A stretch of 64,000 nt of DNA, from the NCBI RefSeq assembly GCF_900215295.1, contig NZ_OCMF01000002.1, positions 558,001 to 622,000 of the forward strand, in the 5' to 3' direction. This document shows, piece after piece, positions 44,846-55,101 of this stretch. A program made the translations under genes and the position numbers. A model generated the notes under the pieces. That model saw nothing but the letters and a program-made list of their open reading frames with translations. It was not told where the DNA came from and did not search any database. Within the stretch, counting starts at the first letter, position 1; the number at the start of each line of letters is the position of its first letter. The DNA comes from Salinimicrobium sediminis (GTDB taxonomy: Bacteria > Bacteroidota > Bacteroidia > Flavobacteriales > Flavobacteriaceae).

Positions 44846-45253
44846 ATGGTAGAACCCGCAGAAATTTACACCCACCATCGCACGGTCATGGAAGAGGACC
44901 TGGATGACCTAAAGCATGTAAACAATGTGATCTATGTACAATGGATACAGGACATCGCAAAAGAACACTGGGAGGTAAGAGCAACAGAAAAGTTGAAGAA
45001 AAACTTCATTTGGGTAGTAATTCGTCACGAGATAGATTACAAAAAACAGGCCTTTCTTAATGATGATATTCTCATAGAAACTTATGTTGGAGAGACGACT
45101 TTTGTCACTTCAGAAAGATTTGTGAACATCAAAAATGCTGAAACCGGTGAGATCCTGGTTGCAGCCAAGTCCATGTGGTGTTTGCTGGATGCCGATTCTA
45201 AGCGCCCAACTAAAATTACCGATGACCTGAGACAGGTTTTTCATAAACAATGA
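44846..45253 (+). CDS. Acyl-CoA thioesterase, 4HBT/YbgC family
   Basis: A 135-residue single hotdog-fold thioesterase. The helix region LDDLKHVNNVIYVQWIQDIA holds the catalytic HVNN motif (usually D or H with N) and is followed by the central strand WVVIRHEIDYKKQAF. The substrate is probably a short or medium acyl-CoA. It starts 1 base after the cyclotransferase stop and its stop overlaps the next start (ATGA). The link with exported proteins on each side is unexplained. Confidence 0.88.
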   Translation: MVEPAEIYTHHRTVMEEDLDDLKHVNNVIYVQWIQDIAKEHWEVRATEKLKKNFIWVVIRHEIDYKKQAFLNDDILIETYVGETTFVTSERFVNIKNAETGEILVAAKSMWCLLDADSKRPTKITDDLRQVFHKQ

Positions 45254-46758
45254 AATTTGCAACCGGTTTCGTGATCATGCTAATGCTGGTGCTCTGGAGC
45301 TCCTGTCAAAATGATTTCGAAGTTGAAGAATTTGACGGTAACCTGGAGTTTTCAAGGGATACGGTCTTTCTCGATACTGTCTTTAGCAATCTTAGCACCT
45401 CTACCTATTCCTTAAAAGTATACAACCGGTCCCGGGAGGATATTTTTATTCCTGAAATTTCTCTCGAAAAAGGGGAAAGTTCCATGTACAGGCTTAACGT
45501 TGATGGTATCCCCGGAAAAACTTTTGACAACATTGAGATCCTCGCCCGGGACAGCCTTTACATATTTATTGAAACCACCGTAACTCCCGAAGCTGAAGCT
45601 CCTGCCGAATTTTTATATCTCGATAAAATTCTGTTTAAATCCAATGCACACCTACAGGAGATCCCTCTGGTTACTTTAATTAAGGATGCAGTTCTTTTAT
45701 ATCCCTCAAGAGATTCGGATGGATTTCCGGAACAAATACCGGTGGGCCTGGATGAAAATGGAGAGCACAAAACTGTTCCAGGTTTTTTTCTGAAAGATGA
45801 GCAATTAAGGCTGACTTCTGAAAAACCCTATGTGATTTACGGGTATGCGGCCGTACCCTCAGGTAAAATTTTAAAAGTCGATGCCGGCGCCAGGCTGTAT
45901 TTCCATTCAGACAGCGGGATCATAGTTTCTGAAGATGCTTCTCTTCATGTGGAAGGAGCACCTAGTAAAGATTCCCTGAAATTAGAAAATGAAGTGATCT
46001 TTCAGGGGGACCGACTTGAAGGTTTGTATAAAAATCTGGCAGGGCAATGGGGAGGAATATGGCTAAATAAAGGCAGTAAGGATCACATTTTAGAACATGC
46101 CACTATTCGCAACTCCGGTATTGGGATCCTCGTTGAAAGCAGCGAAGAAAATAAAACCGAGCTTCAGCTAAAAAACGTGCAGATCTATAATTCAGCTATT
46201 TCCGGGATCCTTGCTGAAAATGCACAGATCACTGCCGAAAATCTGGTGATGAACAACAGCGGTGGAACTACCCTGCACCTCCGGGGAGGCAAATACAATT
46301 TTATCCATGCCACCATCACAAATTACTGGCAGCAGAGCTTCAGGCAATCTCCTGCCGTCTATCTGGAAAATAATTCAGGAGCAGGCCCAACCCCTCTGGA
46401 AGCTAATTTCTATAATTCGATCATTTTTGGTAATGAAAAGCGGGAGCTACTTTTTAATCCAGAGACATCAGCAGCATTCGATGTTTACTTTTCTCACACC
46501 CTCCTAAAATTTGCCGTTGGGGAGGAAACCGGGCTGTATGATTTCAGCAATAAAGAGCTCTATGATAATATATGGATCAATGAAGAACCTATTTTTGCAG
46601 ATTCCAGGGCAAATGACCTGAGGCTGCAAAAGAATTCAGCAGCAATTGACAGAGGTGATCCTGAAACTGCAAACCGGGTACCCCTGGACATATTAAGAAC
46701 CACCCGCACTCCCCTCCCCGACCTGGGAGCCTATGAATTCATAGATGTTGAAGAATAA
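45250..46758 (+). CDS. Right-handed beta-helix lipoprotein
   Basis: A 502-residue lipoprotein (lipobox WSSC, cysteine near residue 18). An immunoglobulin-like N-terminal half (about 25-190) precedes a parallel beta-helix. Coils are visible from residue 200 onward, such as GIIVSEDASLHVEGA, HILEHATIRNSGIGILVES and ISGILAENAQITAENLVMN. Near the end, DRGDPETANRVPLDILRTTR and PDLGAYEF form the usual closing motif of choice-of-anchor/beta-helix surface proteins. It is likely surface-exposed and may bind or cleave polysaccharides, though no catalytic residues can be named. Translationally coupled to the thioesterase. Confidence 0.82.
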   Translation: MKFATGFVIMLMLVLWSSCQNDFEVEEFDGNLEFSRDTVFLDTVFSNLSTSTYSLKVYNRSREDIFIPEISLEKGESSMYRLNVDGIPGKTFDNIEILARDSLYIFIETTVTPEAEAPAEFLYLDKILFKSNAHLQEIPLVTLIKDAVLLYPSRDSDGFPEQIPVGLDENGEHKTVPGFFLKDEQLRLTSEKPYVIYGYAAVPSGKILKVDAGARLYFHSDSGIIVSEDASLHVEGAPSKDSLKLENEVIFQGDRLEGLYKNLAGQWGGIWLNKGSKDHILEHATIRNSGIGILVESSEENKTELQLKNVQIYNSAISGILAENAQITAENLVMNNSGGTTLHLRGGKYNFIHATITNYWQQSFRQSPAVYLENNSGAGPTPLEANFYNSIIFGNEKRELLFNPETSAAFDVYFSHTLLKFAVGEETGLYDFSNKELYDNIWINEEPIFADSRANDLRLQKNSAAIDRGDPETANRVPLDILRTTRTPLPDLGAYEFIDVEE

Positions 46759-46803
46759 AAAAAGCTGCCAAAAATCCCATTTTTGAGACTTGAGGCAGCT
46801 TTT
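46759..46803. terminator. Terminator hairpin between convergent genes
   Basis: AAAGCTGCC pairs with GGCAGCTTT, with an inner AAAAAT/ATTTTT stem. A and T runs on both ends allow use in both directions. Confidence 0.8.
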
Positions 46804-46863
46804 ACATTAGATTCAAGACCGCTAGCGCTGTTAGAATCAAGAATCAAGACTTTACTTATTCAT

Positions 46864-48144
46864 TTACATCTGGAAAAGGGGTCTACCTTTCATAAGTTCT
46901 AACACTTCTTCTCCAATTTCTTCAAGTTTATTTTCATCCTGGTGGTTCATGATCACCTGATCGATAAGGTCAACAATAGTTTTCATATCGTCCTCCTTAA
47001 GTCCGCGGGTGGTTACGGCAGGAGTTCCAATGCGGATTCCGGAGGTAACAAAAGGCGATTTATCATCGAACGGTACCATGTTCTTGTTTACCGTAATATC
47101 TGCTTTCCCCAAAGCTTCTTCGGCTTCTTTCCCAGAAATATTCTTGTTGCGCAGATCGATCAACATCATATGATTATCTGTTCCGCCGGAGATCACGTGG
47201 TAATCCTTTTTCATAAAAGCAGCGGCCATAGCTTTTGCATTCTTCTTCACCTGAACCATGTAATGAAGGAACTCATCGGTGAGCGCCTCGCCAAAGGCCA
47301 CTGCCTTGGCTGCAATGATATGTTCCAAAGGACCACCCTGGTTCCCCGGGAAAACTCCGCTGTTAAGAAGGGCAGACATTTTCTTCGGGCTACCATTCTT
47401 AAGTGTTTCTCCAAATGGATTGTCAAAATCCTTACCCATCATTATAATTCCGCCGCGTGGTCCGCGTAGAGTTTTATGGGTGGTTGAAGAAACTACATGA
47501 CAATGTGGAATAGGATCGCTTAAAAGACCTTTGGCAATTAATCCCGCAGGATGTGCGATATCTGCAAACAGGATAGCTCCCACACTATCCGCAATTTCGC
47601 GGAAACGTTTGTAATCAATCTCTCTCGAATAGGCCGATGCACCCGCAATGATCATTTTTGGCTTTTCTTTTTCAGCTATTCTTTGAACCTCATCATAATC
47701 AATAAGTCCGGTTTCTTTATCTACTCCGTAAAATACCGGCTGGTACAGTTTTCCGGAGAAATTTACAGGCGAACCATGCGTTAAGTGACCGCCGTGGGAA
47801 AGATCGAACCCAAGAAATTTGTCACCGGGTTTCATGCAGGCATGAAAAACCGCAGTATTTGCCTGAGAACCGGAATGTGGTTGCACATTTGCATATTCGG
47901 CATTAAAGAGTTCTTTAAGTCTTTCAATCGCAAGGTTTTCTACTTCATCTACCACCTCGCAGCCTCCATAATATCTTTTGCCGGGATAACCTTCAGCATA
48001 TTTGTTGGTAAGCACAGAACCTGCTGCCTCCAGCACCTGTTCACTTACAAAATTTTCACTTGCAATTAACTCTAAACCATTAAGTTGTCGTTCCTTTTCT
48101 GCTTTTATTAGATCAAATAATTCGTTATCCCTTTGCATAGACAT
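46864..48144 (-). CDS. glyA: Serine hydroxymethyltransferase
   Basis: A 426-residue PLP enzyme that converts serine and tetrahydrofolate to glycine and methylene-THF, the main one-carbon source. It has [18 protein letters not shown] near residue 25, [15 protein letters not shown] near 50, [13 protein letters not shown] near 195, and the PLP lysine in [16 protein letters not shown] near 225. It is full length and intact. A TATTTTTG promoter element lies about 20 bases upstream in the region shared with the divergent fumarylacetoacetase gene. Confidence 0.97.
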   Translation of the reverse strand: MSMQRDNELFDLIKAEKERQLNGLELIASENFVSEQVLEAAGSVLTNKYAEGYPGKRYYGGCEVVDEVENLAIERLKELFNAEYANVQPHSGSQANTAVFHACMKPGDKFLGFDLSHGGHLTHGSPVNFSGKLYQPVFYGVDKETGLIDYDEVQRIAEKEKPKMIIAGASAYSREIDYKRFREIADSVGAILFADIAHPAGLIAKGLLSDPIPHCHVVSSTTHKTLRGPRGGIIMMGKDFDNPFGETLKNGSPKKMSALLNSGVFPGNQGGPLEHIIAAKAVAFGEALTDEFLHYMVQVKKNAKAMAAAFMKKDYHVISGGTDNHMMLIDLRNKNISGKEAEEALGKADITVNKNMVPFDDKSPFVTSGIRIGTPAVTTRGLKEDDMKTIVDLIDQVIMNHQDENKLEEIGEEVLELMKGRPLFQM

Positions 48145-48164
48145 TTTTTTCGTTAAATAATACT

Positions 48165-48172
48165 CAAAAATA
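48165..48172 (-). promoter_or_regulatory. -7 promoter element for glyA
   Basis: TATTTTTG on the minus strand, 20 bases before the glyA start. No clear TTG at -33. Confidence 0.5.
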
Positions 48173-48204
48173 GCAAAAACATTCGGTCCTTAGTTAGAAA
48201 ATAA

Positions 48205-48212
48205 TATATTTG
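48205..48212 (+). promoter_or_regulatory. -7 promoter element for fumarylacetoacetase gene
   Basis: TATATTTG, 36 bases before the ATG at 48249. It overlaps the longest open frame's TTG (48210), which argues for the later ATG. Confidence 0.6.
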
Positions 48213-48248
48213 GTTCGAATTGATTTTAACAAAATACCAACATTTATT

Positions 48249-49535
48249 ATGTCCATTTCAGCTAACGACCCTACCCGTAAAACCTGGCTGCAAGTACCCG
48301 AAAATTCAGATTTTCCTATTCAAAATATTCCCTTTGGCGTCTTCTTGACCAGAGACGACATTATTACCATTGGAACCCGAATTGGCGATACCGCAATAGA
48401 CCTGGGTGCCCTGCATCAATTAGGCTATTTTGAAGGTATTCCCCTTACCGATGATATTTTCCTGCAGGATACGCTCAACGATTTTATTTCTGACGGAAAA
48501 AAAACCTGGCGACTGGTAAGAAACAGAATTGCCGAAGTTTTTGATGCTAATAATGATAAATTACGTGACAATGAAGAACACCGGCAGGTAGTTCTTTTTG
48601 GTCTCGATGAGATCGAAATGCAGTTACCGGTACAGGTTGGCGATTATACCGACTTCTATTCCAGTAAAGAACATGCAACCAATGTGGGAACTATGTTCCG
48701 TGATCCTGAAAATGCCCTATTACCGAACTGGCTTCACATTCCCGTAGGTTACCACGGAAGAAGCTCTTCAATAATCCCAAGCGGCATTCCTATTCACCGG
48801 CCTCAGGGACAAACAAAACCCAAAGATGCTGACGAACCAGTTTTCGGACCTTCTCAAAGAGTGGATTTTGAACTGGAAATGGCCTTTATTACCACAGATG
48901 CGAATCACCTGGGAGAACCCATTCCTATAGACGAGGCCGAAGATTACATTTTTGGACTGGTACTGTTCAACGACTGGAGTGCCCGGGATATCCAAACCTG
49001 GGAATATGTGCCTCTTGGGCCATTCCTTGCGAAGAACTTTGCATCTTCTATTTCTCCCTGGATCGTAACTCTTGATGCTCTTGAACCTTTTAGAGTTGAA
49101 AGCCCAAAGCCCGAAAAGAAATTGCTGCCTTACCTGCAATCTACCGGGAAAAAAAGCTTCGATATTAACCTGGAAGTATTCATACAGCCGGAGAATGGCG
49201 AAGAAACAAGGGTATCAAAATCAAATTTCAAATATATGTATTGGAATATGAGTCAGCAGCTGGCTCACCATACCGTGAATGGATGTCCTGTAATTTCGGG
49301 AGATATGATGGGATCCGGGACTATTTCGGGGCCTACCCCCGACTCTTATGGATCAATGCTTGAACTGTCCTGGAAAGGTGAGAAGCCTGTAAAACTTAAG
49401 GATGGCAGCGAGCGCAAATTCATTGAAGACAACGATACCGTAATCATGCGTGGTTACTGTCAAAATGGATACCGAATTGGATTCGGGGAAGTAAGCACCA
49501 AACTATTACCCGTTTTTGAACCAAAGAAGAAATAA
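48249..49535 (+). CDS. fahA: Fumarylacetoacetase
   Basis: A 428-residue enzyme that splits fumarylacetoacetate into fumarate and acetoacetate, the last step of tyrosine breakdown. Metal ligands and catalytic residues are visible in DYTDFYSSKEHATNVG near residue 115, HIPVGYHGRSSSIIPSG near 145, FELEMAFI near 200 and FNDWSARDIQTWEYVP near 240. The start ATG 48249 (MSISANDPTRKTWL) is chosen because a promoter box overlaps the upstream extension. Other tyrosine-pathway genes are not in the window. Confidence 0.94.
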   Translation: MSISANDPTRKTWLQVPENSDFPIQNIPFGVFLTRDDIITIGTRIGDTAIDLGALHQLGYFEGIPLTDDIFLQDTLNDFISDGKKTWRLVRNRIAEVFDANNDKLRDNEEHRQVVLFGLDEIEMQLPVQVGDYTDFYSSKEHATNVGTMFRDPENALLPNWLHIPVGYHGRSSSIIPSGIPIHRPQGQTKPKDADEPVFGPSQRVDFELEMAFITTDANHLGEPIPIDEAEDYIFGLVLFNDWSARDIQTWEYVPLGPFLAKNFASSISPWIVTLDALEPFRVESPKPEKKLLPYLQSTGKKSFDINLEVFIQPENGEETRVSKSNFKYMYWNMSQQLAHHTVNGCPVISGDMMGSGTISGPTPDSYGSMLELSWKGEKPVKLKDGSERKFIEDNDTVIMRGYCQNGYRIGFGEVSTKLLPVFEPKKK

Positions 49536-49557
49536 ATTTCTTCAAAATTAAAAATAA

Positions 49558-49588
49558 AAAGAGCCGCAATTTGCGGCTCTTAATTTTT
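49558..49588. terminator. Terminator between fahA and the Arg/Glu-rich gene
   Basis: AAGAGCCGCAA pairs with TTGCGGCTCTT around a single T. It can serve genes on both strands. Confidence 0.85.
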
Positions 49589-49602
49589 GAGGATACAGCA
49601 GA

Positions 49603-49809
49603 TTACAATCTATCCTTTCTACTGTTTCTGTCTTCTCTGTTGCGTTCCCGCTCCATATCTCTTTCTCTTTCAGAATCCTCTTCTCTTTGCTTTTCACGGT
49701 CGCTACCGGCAGCTTGTTGAGATGGGTTTCTTCTTTCTTCTTCCTGTTGATGACGTCTTTGTTCTTCTTGACGGTCTTGCCTGTTACGGTCTTCTCTTCT
49801 TTCTTCCAT
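49603..49809 (-). CDS. Arg/Glu-rich low-complexity small protein
   Basis: A 68-residue protein made almost wholly of charged and polar residues: about 19 Arg and 16 Glu, with Gln, Asp and Asn. It has almost no hydrophobic residues, no signal and no membrane helix, so it should be disordered or a single charged helix. A possible promoter (TTG, 17 bases, TATATTGA) lies upstream and a terminator follows. No family is recognised. The opposite strand is open over the same span but reads as an implausible Phe/Leu-rich peptide. A stress or nucleic-acid-binding role is only a guess. Confidence 0.6.
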   Translation of the reverse strand: MEERREDRNRQDRQEEQRRHQQEEERRNPSQQAAGSDREKQREEDSERERDMERERNREDRNSRKDRL

Positions 49810-49930
49810 AATACAATTTTTTGGTTAATAATTTAAATTTCAGTTTTCAATATACCCACATTAAAAACTTCCAAAAAACTGATTATAAATCTTTTAACTG
49901 GATTTTATCGTTTAACATAAATTCCTGTTC

Positions 49931-50332
49931 CTACTTAACCTGCGTCCTTACATCCTGAAGATCTATTCCCTGATGGGAGGCGTGATGCACCACCTGACGA
50001 TCCTTCAATATGATCATTTGTGGACTTTCATGTCTCACCTTAAAACGCTCTGCAACTTCGTTGGAAATATTTCTATTTGCGATAAGGTCCAGCATATACA
50101 GCTTCACTTTCTTATCCTTTGGGAGGTCGTAACTTCGTTCAAAATTATTAAGTACCATCCGGCTGATTCCGCACCGGGTAGAATGTTTGAAGACCACCAC
50201 CGGCATCTTTTCCGATTCTTCTTCGATCTCTTCCAGCTGCTTGCTTTCAGTCAAAGCGTGCCAGGGCACTTCCTCGATTTCCTTTTTTACAATGTCTCTT
50301 TCGCTTTTAAAAACTTTATCAAATAATCCCAT
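49931..50332 (-). CDS. ytxJ: Bacillithiol system redox-active protein YtxJ
   Basis: A 133-residue thioredoxin-fold protein with the monothiol motif KHSTRCGISRMVLNNFE near residue 52, the hallmark of YtxJ, and the cis-proline loop ESPQMIILKD near 100. YtxJ is proposed to reduce protein-bacillithiol mixed disulfides. The single cysteine of the motif is present. A role with bacillithiol in this organism is inferred from family and not shown. The DinB-like protein at 3.8 kb belongs to a superfamily that includes bacillithiol transferases. Confidence 0.9.
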   Translation of the reverse strand: MGLFDKVFKSERDIVKKEIEEVPWHALTESKQLEEIEEESEKMPVVVFKHSTRCGISRMVLNNFERSYDLPKDKKVKLYMLDLIANRNISNEVAERFKVRHESPQMIILKDRQVVHHASHQGIDLQDVRTQVK

Positions 50333-50525
50333 TTTTCACGGCTTTAGTTAAATCATCAATTCACTTTGTAAAATAACAATTTATAATGAGTTCTCAGAAA
50401 TTTAGGCCGAAGTTTAGTATCTTTATAAGAGACAAAAAGTCACCCAAAAACAATGATTACCAGCCATTTTGTCTGCTCCTCCCAGCTGGTACATGCTTTG
50501 CTAATTCTGAAGAAAAACAACAACT

Positions 50526-53129
50526 ATGAATCTCAACAATTTTACTATTAAAAGCCAGGAGGCAATTCAACAGGCCCAGCAGCTGGCTCAGGAATTGGGA
50601 CATCAGCAAATCGAGAACGAACATATATTTAAAGCTATCACTTTAGTAGATGAGAATGTAACCCCATTCCTTCTGAAAAAACTCAATATCAATGTGGGGC
50701 TTTTTCAGCAAATACTTGACAATACTTTAAAAAGCTTTCCGAAGGTAAGCGGCGGAGATATTATGCTTTCGAGAGAAGCGTCCCGCACCATCAATGATGC
50801 TTCGACAGTAGCTAAGAAAATGGAAGATGAATTTGTCTCTGTAGAACACCTCATCTTAGCCATTTTTGGATCCTCCAGTAAAGTAGCGCAGATCCTGAAA
50901 GATCAGGGAGCTACCGAAAAGGGTTTAAAGGCCGCTATACAGGAACTTCGGAAAGGTGAAAAAGTTACCTCACAAAGTGCCGAAGAAACCTATAACTCCC
51001 TGAATAAATACGCCAATCATCTCAACAAGCTTGCAGAGGAAGGTAAGCTGGACCCGGTGATTGGAAGGGACGAAGAAATAAGAAGAGTGCTACAGATTCT
51101 TTCCAGGAGAACAAAGAACAACCCGATGCTGGTGGGAGAACCCGGGGTAGGTAAAACAGCGATTGCTGAAGGTTTGGCCCACAGGATCATTGCAGGAGAT
51201 ATTCCGGAAAATCTTAAGGATAAGCAGATCTATTCCCTCGACATGGGGGCTTTGATAGCCGGGGCAAAATATAAAGGAGAATTTGAAGAGCGGCTGAAGG
51301 CAGTGATCAAGGAGGTAACTTCCAGCGAAGGAAATATTGTATTGTTCATCGACGAGATCCACACCCTGGTGGGTGCCGGGGGCGGTCAGGGCGCCATGGA
51401 TGCGGCAAACATCCTTAAACCGGCTTTGGCCCGTGGGGAACTTAGAGCCATTGGGGCAACTACTTTGGATGAATACCAGAAGTATTTTGAAAAGGATAAA
51501 GCCCTGGAACGCCGTTTTCAAAAAGTCATGGTAGATGAACCCGATACCGAAAGTGCGATCTCTATTCTTCGTGGGATCAAGGAAAAATATGAAACTCACC
51601 ATAAGGTGAGGATCAAAGATGAGGCGATCATTGCTGCCGTAGAATTATCCCAGCGTTACATCACCAACAGGTTCCTGCCAGACAAGGCTATTGACCTTAT
51701 GGATGAAGCTGCTTCAAGACTGCGAATGGAGATCAATTCCAAACCCGAGGAACTTGATGTGCTGGATCGTAAGATCATGCAGCTGGAGATCGAAATGGAG
51801 GCCATTAAACGTGAAAATGACGAAAATAAATTAAAGACTTTGCGTGCAGATCTTGCCAACTTTAAAGATGAGCGTAACGAGTTGCATGCACAGTGGAAAA
51901 ATGAAAAAGATGTAGTCGATAATATACAGACGGCTAAATCAAAGATCGAAGAATTTAAACTTGAGGCCGAACGAGCCGAGCGGGAAGGTAATTACGGAAA
52001 AGTTGCCGAGTTACGCTACGGAAAAATCAAGGAAGAACAGGAAAGACTTACCGAACTTCAAAAGCAGCTGGAGGAAAATCAAAAAGGTAAATCCATGATC
52101 AAGGAAGAGGTCACCAATGAAGATATCGCCGAAGTAGTCGCAAAATGGACCGGAATTCCCGTAACCAAAATGCTGCAGAGCGAACGAGAAAAGCTGCTAA
52201 AATTAGAGGATGAATTGCACCGCAGGGTTGTGGGGCAGGAAGAAGCAATTCAGGCTGTGAGTGATGCCGTTCGCCGTAGTCGTGCAGGACTGCAGGATCA
52301 AAAGAAACCTATAGGTTCCTTCCTCTTCCTGGGTACAACAGGGGTTGGTAAGACAGAACTTGCCAAAGCACTTGCAGATTACCTGTTCGATGACGAAAGC
52401 GCAATGACCAGGATAGATATGAGTGAGTACCAGGAGCGACATGCAGTAAGCAGGCTTGTAGGTGCACCTCCGGGATATATTGGCTACGATGAAGGCGGGC
52501 AGTTAACTGAAGCTGTGCGTAGGAAACCGTATTCTGTGGTTCTGCTTGATGAGATAGAGAAAGCCCATCCGGACACTTTCAATATTCTTTTACAGGTGTT
52601 GGATGAAGGAAGGCTAACAGACAACAAAGGTCGTCTTGCAGACTTTAAGAATACCATCATTATCATGACTTCAAATATTGGCTCTCACATCATTCAGGAG
52701 AAATTTGAAACCATTAAGGATATAGACGCTGCGATGGAAAGCGCCAAGACAGAGGTTCTGGCTTTGTTAAAGCAGAGTGTGCGGCCCGAGTTTATCAACA
52801 GGATCGATGATATTGTGATGTTTACCCCACTTACCAAAAAAGACATTAAAGCCATCGTGGGGTTACAACTTAAGAGCGTTACTAAGATGCTGGCAAAACA
52901 GGGTATCACCCTGGATGCTACCGAAGAGGCGATCTCAGATCTGGCAAAAAAAGGATTTGATCCCCAATATGGCGCAAGACCGGTAAAACGTACCATTCAA
53001 AAAGAGGTACTTAATAAGTTGTCAAAAGAGATCTTAAGTGGAAGAGTACATACAGACAGTATAATTCTGCTGGATGCTTTTGATGAGGAACTGGTCTTTA
53101 GAAACCAGGAAGAAATAGCAGAAAGCTAA
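50526..53129 (+). CDS. clpB: ATP-dependent disaggregase ClpB
   Basis: An 867-residue Hsp100 chaperone that pulls aggregated proteins apart together with DnaK. Clp-N repeats cover residues 1-145. AAA domain 1 has Walker [10 protein letters not shown] near 206 and [14 protein letters not shown]. The middle coiled coil runs about 405-525. AAA domain 2 has [14 protein letters not shown] near 605, and the C-terminal small domain ends near 855. All motifs are intact. The leader of 100 or so bases has a weak TATCTTTA promoter-like box near 50418. No heat-shock element was recognised. Confidence 0.97.
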   Translation: MNLNNFTIKSQEAIQQAQQLAQELGHQQIENEHIFKAITLVDENVTPFLLKKLNINVGLFQQILDNTLKSFPKVSGGDIMLSREASRTINDASTVAKKMEDEFVSVEHLILAIFGSSSKVAQILKDQGATEKGLKAAIQELRKGEKVTSQSAEETYNSLNKYANHLNKLAEEGKLDPVIGRDEEIRRVLQILSRRTKNNPMLVGEPGVGKTAIAEGLAHRIIAGDIPENLKDKQIYSLDMGALIAGAKYKGEFEERLKAVIKEVTSSEGNIVLFIDEIHTLVGAGGGQGAMDAANILKPALARGELRAIGATTLDEYQKYFEKDKALERRFQKVMVDEPDTESAISILRGIKEKYETHHKVRIKDEAIIAAVELSQRYITNRFLPDKAIDLMDEAASRLRMEINSKPEELDVLDRKIMQLEIEMEAIKRENDENKLKTLRADLANFKDERNELHAQWKNEKDVVDNIQTAKSKIEEFKLEAERAEREGNYGKVAELRYGKIKEEQERLTELQKQLEENQKGKSMIKEEVTNEDIAEVVAKWTGIPVTKMLQSEREKLLKLEDELHRRVVGQEEAIQAVSDAVRRSRAGLQDQKKPIGSFLFLGTTGVGKTELAKALADYLFDDESAMTRIDMSEYQERHAVSRLVGAPPGYIGYDEGGQLTEAVRRKPYSVVLLDEIEKAHPDTFNILLQVLDEGRLTDNKGRLADFKNTIIIMTSNIGSHIIQEKFETIKDIDAAMESAKTEVLALLKQSVRPEFINRIDDIVMFTPLTKKDIKAIVGLQLKSVTKMLAKQGITLDATEEAISDLAKKGFDPQYGARPVKRTIQKEVLNKLSKEILSGRVHTDSIILLDAFDEELVFRNQEEIAES

Positions 53130-53139
53130 ACCTGAATGA

Positions 53140-53175
53140 AAAACGGCCCCGTAAAAACAGGGGCCGTTTTTTATT
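53140..53175. terminator. Terminator between clpB and csbD-like gene
   Basis: AAAACGGCCCC pairs with GGGGCCGTTTT, followed by T residues. A run of A on the left allows use from both sides. Confidence 0.9.
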
Positions 53176-53190
53176 TGACTACTTCAGGGC

Positions 53191-53376
53191 TTACCATCTG
53201 TCGATCTCGCGCTTCAGTTCTTCTTTGTCGCGGCCGGTCTTTTCCTGAAGGCGTCCTAATAACTCATCAAATTTACCCTCAGTGTAAGTTACATCATCAT
53301 CGGTGAGATCACCATATTTTTGTTTAAATTCACCTTTGATCTGTTTCCATTTTCCTTCTAATTGGTCATTATTCAT
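53191..53376 (-). CDS. CsbD family stress protein
   Basis: A 61-residue protein with the CsbD pattern: MNNDQLEGKWKQIKGEFKQ at the start, then YGDLTDDDVTYTEGKFDEL and a helical end, LQEKTGRDKEEL. Members are often induced by general stress, with unknown biochemistry. It sits convergent to clpB and shares a terminator. Confidence 0.9.
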   Translation of the reverse strand: MNNDQLEGKWKQIKGEFKQKYGDLTDDDVTYTEGKFDELLGRLQEKTGRDKEELKREIDRW

Positions 53377-53477
53377 AACTATCTGTTTTTAATGAATAAG
53401 AAAATTAGTTATTATAAGTAGATGCTCTCCCTAAAATAATCATATTTTCCTCCCAAGATTTTGTTATTTTTAGCGGC

Positions 53478-54578
53478 ATGAAGAAGAGCCTTTTAATCAT
53501 TTTTATTGCCGTATTTACAGTAGGATGTAAAAGTACCAGGGTGGGACGCACCGCAAACGTTGAGGTACAGTTTTTACATGATTATAATCTCCCCGAGGAT
53601 CTTGAAGTTAAAGGGACAAGCGTAGGGGGACTTTCAGGAATAGATCATCACGAGGGGAAATATTACCTGGTGAGCGATCAGCCTTCCAATCCCAGGATCT
53701 ATGTTGCCAAACTTTCTATTGCTGAAGAAAAAATAGATACCATTGCTATTAATGATGTAATCCTTCTTGAAAAAGACAGTGGTGCTCTTAAAGATAAACA
53801 TCTTGATCTGGAAAGTATTTTATTCGATGCTAAATCCGGTGAGTTTCTGCTTACCAGCGAGGGCAACATTAAAAACGGAAAAGATCCAATGGTCTTTAAA
53901 GTTTCTGAAGAGGGAAAATATGTCGAGTCTTTTGCAGTGCCCGAAAATCTGTTAGCCGAAAGTATTAAAAAGCCCCGTAACAATGGCACTTTTGAAGGTC
54001 TTGCTGCTTCTTATGACGGTAAAGGGGTCTGGGTGGCTATGGAGCTTCCGCTGGAGACAGACGGGCCTAAGGCAAAACTTTATCCAACCAAATCTCCGGT
54101 AAGGATCACCTATTTTGATAAGACAACCGGAAAGGCTACCAAACAATTCCCGTACAGGCTTGAGCGCATAGCAAAGGTTCCCTGGCTATATTTCGCGGTA
54201 AACGGGGTAACGGACCTTTTAGAATACGCTCCGGACAAGTTCCTGGTCCTTGAACGCGGCTTTGTTGCCGGGCATGGACAGAACGGGAATACGGTCCGAA
54301 TCTTTGATGTGGATGCCAGCCTGGCCACTAACACTTTAGACATCAATAACCTCCGGGTATCCTTTAATAACCCTGCAAAAAAAACATTGCTTTACGACTT
54401 TAAATGGGCAAAGGATTATTTGAGTCAGGAGATCATTGATAATATTGAAGGAATTACTTTTGGACCTGTGCTGCCCAATGGAAATAAAAGTCTAATTTTA
54501 ATTTCAGATAACAACTTCAACTCTATGGGCAAGCAGCTTAACCAGGTGATCCTTATGGAGTATACTTCTAAAAACTAA
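53478..54578 (+). CDS. Phytase-like esterase domain lipoprotein
   Basis: A 366-residue lipoprotein (lipobox TVGC, cysteine near residue 17). The mature part has the pattern of the esterase-like activity of phytase family: GGLSGIDHHEGKYYLVSDQ near residue 50, DLESILFDAKSGEFLLTSEG near 113, NNGTFEGLAASYDGKGVWVAME near 170, and FLVLERGFV near 255. It is probably a propeller-like exported phosphoesterase. The histidine-phosphatase gene starts 4 bases later, so both are likely made together for phosphate release outside the cell. Confidence 0.85.
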   Translation: MKKSLLIIFIAVFTVGCKSTRVGRTANVEVQFLHDYNLPEDLEVKGTSVGGLSGIDHHEGKYYLVSDQPSNPRIYVAKLSIAEEKIDTIAINDVILLEKDSGALKDKHLDLESILFDAKSGEFLLTSEGNIKNGKDPMVFKVSEEGKYVESFAVPENLLAESIKKPRNNGTFEGLAASYDGKGVWVAMELPLETDGPKAKLYPTKSPVRITYFDKTTGKATKQFPYRLERIAKVPWLYFAVNGVTDLLEYAPDKFLVLERGFVAGHGQNGNTVRIFDVDASLATNTLDINNLRVSFNNPAKKTLLYDFKWAKDYLSQEIIDNIEGITFGPVLPNGNKSLILISDNNFNSMGKQLNQVILMEYTSKN

Positions 54579-54582
54579 AATT

Positions 54583-55101
54583 ATGAATCCATTTTTGATC
54601 TTACTTTTTTCGTTTTTATCTTTCGGTTCCCCGAACGATAAAATTGGGCAGCCTGTGCAGGAAAATTCTACTACTTATTTCTTTATTCGACACGCCGAAA
54701 AAGATGACAGCGATCCACAGAACAAGGATCCCAAACTTTCGGCTGTGGGAGAGCAAAGAGCAGAGAAATGGGTGGAATATTTCGAGGATGTGCAATTTGA
54801 CATCATCCTTTCTACCAATTACGATAGAACCCGCACAACAGCTTCTAAGATCGCAGCTTCTCAGGGAAAAGAAGTGGAGTTCTACGATCCAAGAAATTTA
54901 AATGATGCCGCTTTTCAGAAAAAAACTAAAGGAAAAACTGTTCTCGTGGTAGGACATAGTAACACAAACCCCGCTTTCGTAAACAAAATTTTAGGAGAAG
55001 AGAAATATCAGGCTCTTGATGAAAACGAATATGGAAGCGTGTTTATGGTAACAGTTTCTCCCGAAGGCGAAAAGACTTCAGAGGTGCAGTTTATCAACTA
55101 A
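54583..55101 (+). CDS. Exported histidine phosphatase family protein
   Basis: A 172-residue protein with a signal peptide (hydrophobic 2-15) and a small phosphoglycerate mutase-like domain. The catalytic histidine is in FFIRHAEKDD near residue 38, the second arginine in STNYDRTRTTA near 84, and the second histidine in VVGHSNTNPAF near 125. This is the SixA-like short form. It lies 4 bases after the phytase-like gene. A small AT palindrome (about 55106-55124) sits after its stop. Confidence 0.87.
   Translation: MNPFLILLFSFLSFGSPNDKIGQPVQENSTTYFFIRHAEKDDSDPQNKDPKLSAVGEQRAEKWVEYFEDVQFDIILSTNYDRTRTTASKIAASQGKEVEFYDPRNLNDAAFQKKTKGKTVLVVGHSNTNPAFVNKILGEEKYQALDENEYGSVFMVTVSPEGEKTSEVQFIN

Noticed and set aside
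49587-49811. A 74-codon plus-strand frame opposite the Arg/Glu-rich gene
   Set aside because: It is a Phe/Leu-rich complement of Glu/Arg codons, begins inside a terminator region and lacks any domain.
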